From Macrocystis pyrifera (taxonomy: Eukaryota > Sar > Phaeophyceae > Laminariales > Laminariaceae), in the NCBI GenBank assembly GCA_031763025.1, contig JASSKH010000026.1, forward strand, positions 992,001 through 1,056,000: 64,000 nt of DNA, read 5' to 3'. Every line of letters begins with the position of its first letter. Position 1 is the stretch's first letter. Position numbers and translations under genes: made by a program. The notes below the pieces were generated by a model that was given only the letters and a program-made list of their open reading frames with translations, did no database searches and was not told where the DNA came from. Below are positions 36,691 to 48,600 of the stretch, in pieces.

Positions 36691-36895
36691 CGCCTCACAA
36701 GCGGTTCTTAGTAGGATGCAGCTCACCCTTCATGCGACTCGCCGGACACCTCACGGCGCTTCGCGCTTGGTGCAAACAATGTCTGCCTGGTCGGTGAAAA
36801 CCCGACATGCTCCGTCCCGGCATTGTAGGGATGCGAGGGTCTATGGTCATACGACTACGGCCATGCATGATATCGAGTACATCTCTCCTATCGAG

Positions 36896-36929
<34 letters not shown>

Positions 36930-36930
36930 C
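36691..36930 (+). mobile_element. Poly(C)-tailed retroposon, family C, copy C3
   Basis: 5'-truncated at the CCTCACAAGCGGTTC position. Ends CGAGTACATCTCTCCTATCG and then about 30 C. A separate C-rich tract directly precedes its truncated 5' end. Confidence 0.82.
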
Positions 36931-37850
36931 GCGCCCCCTTCCTCCCCACACCCCCACCCCGTGCAAGGGGGGGGTTGTGCGCGTCCAACTTGGATTAGTG
37001 CCGAACTGTAAAGACCGTTTGAGTATTCAGAACAGTACCTGAACGGTCCTTATATTTACGTCCAGACTGATGTATCGTGTCGAAGGCGTTTTTTCCTCCA
37101 TCCCCTGGCATCCCGGGTTTGCGGCCCCCCCGGCCTGCCTTGCCTCACCTTCCGTGGTCTTCTTGTCTCTGGAGTCGGCTTGGGGGACTTTTACTAGCGT
37201 GTGAGTGTCGTCGACTCCGGGTAGAGAGGGGGAGAGCTATACGTATGGGCTTGGTTGGAGAGATAGAAGGCTTTGCGGCGGTGGTACCGTGCGAGAGTGA
37301 TGCGCGTTGTGGAGGGTTCTGGTGGGGGCGTGGTTCTGCGGTTCTGATGGCGAGCGTGTCGAGGGGAGGGTATGAACGCGATCACGCAGGGGTTGGTGGG
37401 TGGCCTGGATGGGTGGGTGGGTGCGCGCATACAGAGCTTGCGCGAAGGAGTTTCGATGTGGAAGAGGCGCTATGTAGCCAGGGTAGAGTAGGGTAGGGGG
37501 GCTATGGTTAGATGGAGCTGGGTGTAGCGGCTGTTCGGGGGTAGGTCCGTGTTGAACAGATGACGAGACGGTTGGGTTGAGTGCCTACTCTAGGGGGGGA
37601 GAGCTTTGCATGCAAGCCTTTCGGAGGAGCGGGTAGGAGGTGCAGGCGGCGGAGGCACCCTACATTCGTTTTCGAATCAACTAAACCAATCTAACAGCAT
37701 TTGTTTTTTTTCGGCGAGGAGATATAGAGAAGATGTCGGGTAGCACAGCAGAGAGAATGGGAGTTCGGGTAACCGCATTTCTTTTCTGATTTATCTTTTT
37801 CGCTTTGGAGTGTTCTTGTTTGTCGAAAAATGCCTAGATGGCACGTGACG

Positions 37851-38220
37851 TCACCCATGGGACATAACTTTCCAATCTTGTGTTTAGTAGGTTTGTACTC
37901 TGGGTTACCCGGGTAACAAACCTGGTTGTTCCATCCTCGGGTAGGTACCCGGGTACCCCCAACTCGGGTAGATACCCGGGTACCCGTAGCTCGAGTGGGT
38001 ACTCGGGTACCCCCATCTCAGGTGGGTACCCGGGTACCCCCATCTCAGGTGGGTACCCGGGTACCCCCAACTCGGGTAGGTACCCGGGTATCCCTATTTC
38101 GGGTGGGTACCCTGGCACCCCCAGCTCGTGTAGGTGCCCGGGTACCCCCAGAGTATACCCAACTGAACATACCCATGTAACGTTCTGTGGATGATTTTGT
38201 TTTGCTGTCGGTGACGTCAC
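37851..38220. repeat. GGGTACCCCCAACTCGGGTA minisatellite bracketed by GTGACGTCACC palindromes
   Basis: About eight units of 28 bp (37925-38160), each containing the palindrome GGTACCCGGGTACC or a variant, sit between GTGACGTCACCCATGG (37847-37862) and GTCGGTGACGTCACCACAG (38208-38225). A shorter relative lies at 39600-39720 (AAACCCGGTTGTT, then CCCGGGTACCCCC). Confidence 0.8.
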
Positions 38221-38391
38221 CACAGTTTCTATATAGCGTCGTGAGTCTCTTGAGGAAGCTATCTCGACGATAGATTTGCAGTCGCGTACGAGTCTTGTCT
38301 GGTCCTACTCGTAGCTTCTATACAAGGCAAGATTATGTGACTATCGAGTCCTGTATCAGAGGGCGGCGGTATGCGTATGGTGTCGTTTTGA

Positions 38392-38425
<34 letters not shown>

Positions 38426-40852
38426 TCGGATGGGAATATGATGTCGGAAAATAAACGACAGGCTTATGTCTGATCGTTCTCTTTTCGAGTGGGAGTTGGA
38501 GTGGCGTGGCGGATCCGGACGGCTACATGGATAGCTCGTTCGAGCGCTGTGAGTTGGATAGGTACACATCGAGGGGGGGGGGAAGTAAATGACAAGGACT
38601 TTTGCTGTCTGGGAGAGAGAGGAGGGGGGGAAGGGGAGGGGAGATTCGGAGGAAGGGAGCACCCCATGTTCGCTGTGTTGGGGGTAGGAGTAGACGCCCC
38701 TCCAGCCGCTTACCTCTTTGTGCCTTTTGCTTGTGTTGTTATTGTTGCTGCTGCTGCGCTGCTACTGATATACACGTGAAAAACAAATAGGAGGTAGGGG
38801 TTTTCTCGGGTGCGCAGGGCGGATGGGGCGGGAGGCAGGAAGGGCAAAAAGGGCAAGGGGAAGGGTGTCAATCGATATGCATCGCCAAAGAAAATTTCTT
38901 GCCAAGAAAGCTCTGCGTGGAATATTGCTTGCGCTCGTGTGACTCTCTCTATACAGCGGCAGCAGAGAACATTCTGCATGGAAACTTCCTTGTATCGGTG
39001 TGGTTTTCTATACGTAGCTCTATGGTGATATCGGGGGGGATAGAATGGTAACCGTTTCCCCTGCTCTACTGCTGTGTGCATGAAGGATTTTGAGGGGTGG
39101 GGCGGCGGGACGGCTGTTGTTGCTACTTTGTTGAGCTTGCTTGCTCTAGAAATGAAGTTGTGTTTATGGTGTGTGATGTTGCGTTGTTTTTTCATGATGA
39201 TGGCGGAGCGGGTTTGGGGTTGCGGGGTGGGGCAGACCAGCGACCAACGAACGAACGACCAGAGATGGCGTGCGTTTTTCTTTCTCGTTTTTTTTGTTGT
39301 TTTTTTCCCCGTAAAGCAGTACCCTTTGCGCGGAAGAGAATACAATGGGCATCGGGGGGGGGGGGCGTAGGAGAGGGAGTGTTGTTTGTTTATTTATTGT
39401 CATTTGAAGCCTTAATTTTGTTCTTTTATTTCGAAGCCACAACGTAAAACATACGTTCGTTCGTGGACTGTTTGGCCTCTGGGAGGAGGGGGACAGGGAG
39501 CCGGGGGGGGGGGGGGGGGGGGCATGTGAGTAGTGATGAATGTTGAATCGAAAAAATGCCAGGAAGGTTTGTGTTTAGCTAAGTACAGGTACAATACATA
39601 CTCTGGCATACCCAGGTATCAAACCCGGTTGTTTTGGTTTCCCTCGGGTATATACCCGGGTACCCCCATACTCGAGTATGTCCCCGGGTATCCCCATACT
39701 CGGGTATGTACCGTGTACCGCCAGCCTGCTGAACACCGCCTTGAATATATTGTGGTCGCCTAAGTATCCCCGTGAAGATGTATGTGTTGTACGGTGGCAC
39801 GGGCGTAGTGCCTGGAAGGCGTGGCAGGCATATGGTGGCACATGGTGGCATAAGGTGGCGTATGGCATGGCTGATCGGGCTTAGGGAAGCGGCGTCACGA
39901 CCATCGTTACGGTGGGGGTCGGTGAGAGATGCATGGCACTGGGTGGTGTATTTTGAGGTGGTGAGAGCATAGCATAATAAAATACAAATGGACACGTTAT
40001 TATTCCGTGTGTGGTTTCTTGGTCACAGCCGACGTTGGCTAGGGCTAAAGGGGGAGAGAACGCGAAGCTGTCGAGGCGATTTTCTGCCCGTTTCGTTTCG
40101 TCATGGTCACCGTTTCGTCCCCCTTTCGATTCGTTACGTTTGGTTTTGATCCATCGTTGCGCTCCCCTTTCATTCGTTTTGTTTCGTTTCACTGTGATTT
40201 CGTTTGTTTCGCTTCGCTTCGTTTCGTTTTGCTTTGTTCCGTTTCATTGTGATGGTCGGTTCGGTTGTTCAGTTCGGTTCGGTTCCCTTCGATTCGTTTT
40301 TTTTTCGCTTCGATTTTTTTTCGATGTTTTAGTTTAGATAATTTTCGTTTTGTTTCGTTACGCTTCGATTGTTTTGTTTCAATTTCGTTTCGTTTCGCTT
40401 CTTTGGAGTTGAGAGAATAGAAAACATTTAGCCGGCACAACATCGACGCCGCGTCGGTTGTCACCCAGATCTCATACATACCTGACGCTAAGATTGCCGG
40501 TATACCATCATCGTGTTCTCAAGCTCTCAACGCTCCTTTCATTCACCTGCGGTAGAAAGAGTCATCAAGTGCTTTGAGTCAACTTCAAGGACTAAACAAA
40601 CAACGCTGCAGTACTGTACCTTTTTCGTATTCCACAGGAAGCATGCTATTATGATAGAGATGCACTTTCTTTTCTTCTTGTGTGCCTCGCTCGAAAACTC
40701 TATTACTATTGGTAAGTCACCAAAACACTGACTTATTTTCTAGAGAAAAACTGAAAGTGCAACCGGATGGCCTCGTACCGTAGGTATATACAGCGCATAA
40801 CATGTAAAACACGCATGAACGCTGTTCCAATGATATTGGGTACAGTCCCTCG

Positions 40853-40938
40853 GATGGGACTGCAGTCCCGTTCGGGGGACAAACCACTCAAAATCTGAGT
40901 ACTTCGTCCCCAAATCGGGACTGCAGTCCTAAAAGGGT
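40853..40938 (+). repeat. CTGCAGTCCCG inverted-repeat element
   Basis: The best-preserved copy: GGACTGCAGTCCCGTTCGGG, then CCCCAAATCGGGACTGCAGT. No coding capacity. Confidence 0.8.
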
Positions 40939-41283
40939 CAAAAAGGAGTGTCGATACCAGGCCCTTTCCCCTAGATAGTACCGCCTCATTACACACAGGT
41001 TCAAGGTCACCAGAAATCCCCCACTCCGTTCCGTATACGTAGACCCTAGACCCTAGGCACCAACCCACTCGGTGTGTTCTCCAAACCACAAACAACACAA
41101 AAGAGAGAACCTGCTCCGGGCCCCGCTCCACATTGGCGTCGACGGCAGAGATCTCTTTCCAGTTTTTTATTTTTATCGTTGCATGACAATTTTGCCTCTA
41201 GTGTAGGAGCAAGTGTCTCTCTTTCATCCCTGGCAGACGCTCATCAACAGCAATACGGCGGAAGGCGATATATAGAGGGGAAT

Positions 41284-41327
<44 letters not shown>
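41284..41327 (+). repeat. Poly(G) tract of 44 nt
   Basis: Pure G run, with a C run of about 30 nt 140 bp downstream (41469-41498). The two could pair as a long G:C hairpin. Confidence 0.88.
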
Positions 41328-41465
41328 CTCGCTCTAGCCCCTCAAGCGGAGGGCCTCTCCACAATTTCACCCGGTGTAAGCTCCATTCCACAGAATAGCT
41401 TCAGCTCGCTTGCAGAGGTTGAACGGCCTCGTTCTTTTTCTCTCTCGTTCTCTCTTTCTCTCTCT

Positions 41466-41502
<37 letters not shown>

Positions 41503-43169
41503 CTCTCTCGCTCTCTCGCTCTCTCGCTCTCTCTTTCTGCCTCCTCTGACCGAAATTGCCGGGGAATCAGAACTCTCCGTTACTGCTACTACACTAGGAA
41601 AAAGACGCTCATACACAGGAGACCGCGATTTGACGGCTTGACCGACCGCCACGCTACACTAAAAAAAGTATATTAATTACTGCCGAAAGACGCCTTGTCG
41701 GGTCCAAAAGTAGACCGGTCTCCTACAACAGCATTTTGGCTGCTGGTGGTCCTGCTGTACGCGACTAGTGCACACTCCTGACACCAGCAGCGGTTCAGCT
41801 GTCTACGCAGTCGAACCGGCGAGGGCCTCCGCTCGAACCCTGCGAAGGGTGCAGGGGGCGGTTTGCGACTAGGCAAGAATCAACAGACTGGGGGAAGGGT
41901 GGGCGGGGGGATCGATGCGTATCCCCCCCAAGCCAAATGCCACATTCCAGCACATCATATATCCGATCAAACTTGTCGAAATTTAAAGCGAGCCGCTACA
42001 TCGGGGGAAAAGCAACGAATCGCACGCGCGGCTTTCGCCGAAATACGGCTTTCGCTCTTCCGATTCACAGCCCAGCCCATTCCTGGCGTCCTACTTCCGC
42101 ATCAAAACCCCGACACCCACCCAGATCGCCCCAAGCTGAAACCTACGAGTGTACCGGCACAATACGAGGATCACATTCCACTTTCGTGCCAAACTGATTT
42201 GCCTTGCTACACCATAGACGGTCCGCCCGGTCCGGTCTAAGTTTTTTCGACGGTCACGAGTCAGGTGCGAGGGTCGCGGTCAACGAACGATGATATTATT
42301 CTCCATGAGAGTCGTGAACTGGGCTTCTACTCCCGGTCAACAAGATGCTACAAATCATAGTTGACCGCGGTTTGATCGCTCCTATATTATAACCAGCATA
42401 TTAAGGAGAAAAAATGGGCCGCGTCTAAAAATAACCGTCTCCGGTTTTTCCGCCTTGACTGACCGCCCCTTACACTAAAAATAGTATAATAAGGCCAAAA
42501 TAGTTCCTTGACGGGTCAAAAAGACCGGTGTCCTGTAATACGTACGTAGCACATCCGGTTTTTCCCGATTGGTCAGGGCAGGGGCACCGCCGATTCGAGT
42601 CGATTTTGCCTTGTCAGACGTGAGTCTTGGAAAGATTTTAGATGTCCTGGAAGAGGCGGACAGCGCCGTCAGCCCCAGCGGTGAAAAGCCAAGGTTGTCG
42701 AGGGTGGAAAGCCAGGGCCATCACCCCGAGTCCACTGGTAACCTGGGTAGTGGAAGAGGAGGTAAAGACCGAAGGGTTGTACCGAATAAATACCACGAAT
42801 ATTAATACCGAACAGTTACGCCGAGGATTTCGTCACATGGAATGGAAGGGTGATAGGATATAGATGGACGTGTTATTAATAGACGGAAGAGCTGTGCCGA
42901 AGAGATACACTGACGAGTTAGACCGGGGAGTTGGACTGAAAAATTAAGAGTTACCAGGTAAGAGGTAGACCGAAAAGTTACATCGAAGAGTTCGATCTAG
43001 AGAAAAAAAACGGACCAATTCAAGACCGAACGCGAGAAAAATGCGGCGGCGAGGCCCCAATGTATCGGGCGGCGACTTACACTCACAGTTGGCATATTTT
43101 GAACAAAAACTACAAAAAAAAGGAAAAGGATCATTATGCGCACCCACACACGGCGCTACTACAGTACAT

Positions 43170-43490
43170 CTACACCAGTATACCGACCCAAGTACATCGA
43201 TGCCAGCATACTGACTTACTGTAAATTATATCGACACCAGTATACTGACTAAAAACCGACCGAAGGGATTCGACACCAGTATACTGACTAAAAAAGCACC
43301 TCGACACCAGCATACTGACTGAAACAACATCGACACCAGTATACTGACTAAAAAAGTACCTCGACACCAGTATACTGACTGAAACAACATCGACACTAGT
43401 ACACGGACAAAGAGTACATCGACACCGGTATATTGACTTTAAAAGTAATTCGACACCAGAGCATACTGACTAAAAGCACATCGACACCAC
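43170..43490 (+). repeat. Tandem array of CATCGACACCAGTATACTGA units
   Basis: About ten units of 27-31 bp (ACACCAGTATACTGACTAAA) between the coiled-coil gene and the last visible BOP1 exon. GTATAC within the unit is palindromic. Confidence 0.85.
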
Positions 43491-43643
43491 CAGGACATGA
43501 GCACCAACCAGCACGTATACCATCGGCGTCAACAACCAGTCTGGCAACACGAGATTCGGAAAAACAAATCTGCTGCATGTATCAACGACGACGATAGCAG
43601 CAGCAGTATCTGTGCTCGCTTGCGTTGCTTGCGCTTGGCTTAC

Positions 43644-45626
43644 CTCGTGTCCCCTCAGTATTTTGAGCGGCACCACCAGTGGGTTCCGGAGAAGGTCGGA
43701 GTAGACCGTCGCGTGGAACACGTGCACGCTACCGTCGTCGCTCGCCGACGCCATCAGAGGATAGTGTCGGTGGAATTGCGCCGCACGGACCGCCTGGAAT
43801 TGATTTTTAATTTGTGAATTACCAAAAACAAACGCCGCGGGCGAGGGAGGAGAGTTTGAGGGGGAAAGGCGGGGGGCGGGATAGGCGATATAAAGGAGTT
43901 GGGGATGAGGAAAGAGGAAGTGGTGGTGGGGGGGGGGGGGGGTACTCATATACTGCTTGCCTTAGTAGTTTGACCATTGACGATGCATCCCTTTCGAGAC
44001 GCGCGGGCATCGCTCCTACTTTAAATAGAGACGCCTCAAACATTCGGGCACTCACTACGTTTAATCCATGTATACATAACATGGAACACTTTTTGCTTAT
44101 TTTGTACCCTTCCTGTTTCGCCTTTTGCGGCCGCCATTTACGTATCTCCCAGGATAGCGATCATTTTTGTCGCTGGAAGGGGGACGCACGCGTTTCGAGG
44201 GATATCGAGTGTCATAAATCGGTGTGTGTGTGTGTGTTTTTTATTGGCCTATTGGCCGTGATGGAGAGTCGACGGCGAGAAGAAGCGTAGTCTTTCAGAC
44301 AGAGTCGTGTCGTACAACAGTATTACGGAGAGACCATAGTAAAAAGCACCTACGGTACACACAAAAACCTATATATTTACCTATTTTTACTAACAATATT
44401 TGGTCCCATTTACTATGGTCCCCCGTAATAGTGGGATACTTGGTAAAAACAGAAAGACGGCGTCCTTCGTCCGAAACATTTACCTCTGCCGGCTGTGTTC
44501 GCTTCGTTTACCACGGCGCCCTTCGGACGTACGTCAGGCTGGCGATGCAGCAGCTACGCAACGAAACGTCGTTTTTTGTCTGAAGCAAAACCCTCAACCT
44601 CGATACTTCGCGCTACTTTTAACAATCGAAAGTTTTGACAAGTTCGATCAGTTGATAAATCGATGAATAGATCGTTCTGTAAGTTGATGGCTCAATAATC
44701 CGATAAGTTGATGAATCGATATCCTCCTAAGTCGATACTCCCATAAGGCTGTTTCCTATGCGGTTCAATTTCGAGCTTCAGATTTGTGTTTTTTTATCTC
44801 AAAAATGAATGACCCTGCTTATACAGTCCAAGTATGCAAAATCCGACCGGATTTTTTTCGATTTGAGAATCCGATGACCCACGTCGTCGGATTTTGGCCC
44901 ACAATCCGACGACCTGGGTCATCAGATTTTCAGATCGAAAAACGGCATGCTCTCTAAATTCAAGATGTTATCTACGACAGCAAACAGCAGCAGAACGATC
45001 GATGAGTTCGATGGTGATATAGCTGTAGAGCGACGTTGCTTCGCGCCCGACGCGCGGACGGCGCGTCCCTCCGTGACCAGACTAGAGTCGGCCGGCGCGG
45101 GCTCGGGCCTAGAGACCAAGAGAAGCGCGCTCGGCACGCGCCTCTCCGTGGATACGTACTCGTTGACTACACTGCTGTACGTACAGCAGCAGCACAGCAG
45201 CAGTCAGTCACAAAATGAAACACAAAATACCAAGACAGGTTGACTCTAGCGCACTCGCCACGTCTCTCCGCCACCAGACCAGAGGCAGTCAGCGTGGGCT
45301 CGGACGCTTGGGTCCTACGCGGAGGGCAGCGCACCCAGCGCGTCTCTTCGCGGCGCCAAACCACAATAACAGCAGTCGGTCTCGGCGTTTGCTCGAATCT
45401 CTGCACGCACAGTAATAAATCTGACTTTCCCGCATAGGAAGACTGTTTCGATTCGCCAAGTTCATATCTGAAAATGCCATCGGGTCAAAATCTGAAGCTC
45501 AAAAATCGAACCGCATAGGAAACGGCCTAAGTCGAGAAATCGATACTCCGAAAAATCCAAGAAAACAACACATGAAAAAATACATATATATCAGCACTTG
45601 GATAAATCGATTGTAACACATGTACG

Positions 45627-45679
<53 letters not shown>

Positions 45680-48600
45680 CCCCTTCTCCCTCCTTGGCTT
45701 GAGCTATGACAGTATGATATTACGGGGGACCATAGTAAATAGGACCAAATATTGTTAGCAAAAAATAGGTAAATATATAGGTTTTTGTGTGTACAGTAGG
45801 TCCTATTTACTATGGTGCCCCGTAATAGTACGCTAGTCACCTTGTTGTGGTACTTGAGGGTCTTGTAAGGCGTACTGGAGAGGTCTAGGTCGAACCACGC
45901 CACCCTCCGGTCGTAGCTACCGACGATGATGTGGTCGCCGGAGGGGTGGACGTCGATGCAGCTGATCCACTTGCACCCGCTCACCAGTCGCTTCACCAGC
46001 ATCTGCAAAAAAATAAAAAGCAGACAATGACCAAACAGTAACCAAATCAGTGAACGGACGCATGCTTCTTTCTGTTGGCCTACTGCTCGCTGGGCTGGGT
46101 GTTGGGACTGCTGCTGGAATGCTGTTGGACTACTACTATTAGACTACTAGTGTTGGACCCCTAATTGGCTACTGTCGGACTGCTGATTGGCTACTGTCGG
46201 ACTGCTGATTGGCTACTGTCGGACTGCTGATTGGCTACTGTCGGACTGCTGATTGGCTACTGTCGGACTGCTGGTTGGCTACTGTCGGACTGCTGATTGG
46301 CTACTGTCGGACTGCTGATTGGCTACTGTCGGACTGCTGATTGGCTACTGTCGGACTCCTGATCATTCCCTCTCTCTTTTGGACTTTTGTAAAGTTACTA
46401 CCGTTGCATTGCTGCTGACTGTTGTCGCACTACTGTTGGGCTACTGTTGCCCCCCCCCTTTTCCCCCCTCCCCCTCTCTTCCTTCCTCCCATAGCTCCAT
46501 TCCATGATCTTACGAAAAAAATCGCGGAACGACGGAGCAGCGGCGCGCGTGCATAAGATGTCGCGTCGCTGATCTTGCTGCGCATACCTTGTGGAGAGAG
46601 CAGGCCCCCACCTCCCGCAGCCGCTTCTGCTATACGAAGTACGACTATTAATACTACCCCATATACCCACCAGGCGAAACAAAAAGCTCGGACGGAAGTC
46701 AAAAGAGGCCAAATAATAATAAAATAAAATCAATGTATTCATACTTACCAGAAGTCGAAAAAATCAAACCTAAAAAAGGGAAAACGAATCGCACGAGAGT
46801 GCAAATCAAATGAAAAAATATTTGAGAACACTCAGAACCGAAAATCGGGGCGGGGGGGGGGGGGGGTGGAACGCTACGAGTACTCCTCGAAGCACAGGTA
46901 AAATTTACGCACGACGGCTCACAGAGCAGGGGCAGCAGAGCGGAGCATCGGCTAAGGAAGGATACAACACGTACGTACGAACCTGCTTGATGAGGTGGTA
47001 GATCCTGACTTGCTGCTTAGTTGCGACGAAGAGGAAGGGCTTGGTCACGTGAAATTTCACGCACTGTACCTCTCCCTGAAGTAGGCGTAATTAGCACAGG
47101 GGGGGGGGGGGGGGGGGGGGGGAAGAGGGGGGAGGGGTTACGGGGATATTTCACGGAGGTAGGCACAGATGGAGCTGTCGAGATGGCACTTACTCGTCGC
47201 TGTCGCTTCGTCGCTTTCGGCAGACGGGTTCGATTTTCACGCAAGTGCCCTTCGAGTTTGCTGTTCGGCTTTCGCGAACGCCGCTGCCACAACGGCTATT
47301 ACAGCAGTACCTACTCACAACTACCAACCACCAGGTATATGCGAGTATTACACACCGTATCGCGAGTATCACAGACACTATACTCGTATACGGCATGACC
47401 CATGCTACTACGTACGAGGGACCGTAGTAAACAGGACCAAATATTGTTCGTAGAAATAGCGAGATACATAGTTTTTTTTGTTTGTGTACCGTAGGTCCTA
47501 CCGGTAATTACTATGGTCCCCCGTAAATAGAGACCGCGACTGCATCGAACCTCGGGGCCCACCAAAGCCTGGCCAGCGAAACAAGCGGAACGCCACCGGT
47601 GGCAGGTGCTATCAAGCCAGCCACCGTCGTGCTCTAGACGCAACAGAGACAAGCGCTATATACGGGCCCCCCAGCCATCCCCACCTCAAAAATACCGGCA
47701 TCTACGAGGCCACCAAAAACTTTTTTGGTCGAGCGAAATAACAACATCATACTTAGCATTTTTTCTACGACAACGTTCGCGCTTGACAGGGGGCGAAAGC
47801 CGAAAGCATCGCCGGCGTTGTCAGCCCCCCCTCCCCCCCCAAATACATTCGACGCTGTCATCCATGTTGCAAGGAAGTTCGCCTGAAAAGCGGGGTTGTT
47901 GTAGGATGCAGCTCGCCCTTCATGCGACTCGACGAAACGTCTCACGGCGCTTCCTTCGCGCTTGGTGCAAGCAATGCCTGTCTGGTCGGTGGAAACCCGA
48001 CGTGCTCCGTCCCGGCATTGTAGGGATACCGGCATTGTAGGGATGCGAGGGTCTGTGATCATACATACGACTACGGCTAGACATGGCGTGAGCACCCCGC
48101 CTCGCCCCCTCCCCCGCGCGCACGATGAAATGCGAACGCTATAGTGGAAAGGAGTCGCGCGCAAGCCGTGGCGGCAGCGGGATCGGACAGCAGTGTTTTA
48201 CTACGACCTCGCCCAGCTTCGACAAACAGGTTGATTATACGTACCCCACGCTAACTTCCTCATTAAACGTTCATTCCGAGAAAAATCCGCGAAAATTCCC
48301 AGATGTCGGGCGCCCTCCTGTACCGCCGTAGTGTATACTATTTGGCCCATCTTCGACAACATGGTATTGATGGTCCACCGTTAACGTCTCAGTACATCAT
48401 TCCGAGAATTTTCCAAGGCGTTCGGGGTAAATTTCCCCCAGGATTTTCCCAGGTGGTCACGGTACTTTTTTTCTGATAATTTTCCCAGGGAGTCGGGGTA
48501 AAAACGTTAGGGTCAGGTTCGGGGCCCAAGCAAGTTCAAAAGCACAAATCAACCGCTGTGTAAAAGAGGCCGGGTCAAGGAAGAGGTAGCACCTTTTTTT

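Larger units (their letters stand above)
36577..43643. other. Repeat-rich stretch between convergent genes
   Basis: No well supported exon is seen; the missing last exon of BOP1 should lie here but was not found. Contents: retroposon C3, a bracketed minisatellite (37851-38220), G runs (38394, 39353, 39502, 41284), a C run (41470), a TTTCGTTTCG simple stretch (40090-40400), a CTGCAGTCCCG element, GACCGGTC repeats and a 27-31 bp tandem array (43170-43490). Confidence 0.5.

Noticed and set aside
38810-39028. Further 3' exon of the coiled-coil gene
   Set aside because: A Gly/Lys-rich start (GRKGKKGKGKG) fits the upstream tail, but the phase does not join cleanly and the frame soon looks random. 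Kept only as a possibility.
46163-46363. CRISPR-like regular repeats
   Set aside because: Units are directly head-to-tail with no spacers, in a eukaryotic intron. It is a minisatellite.
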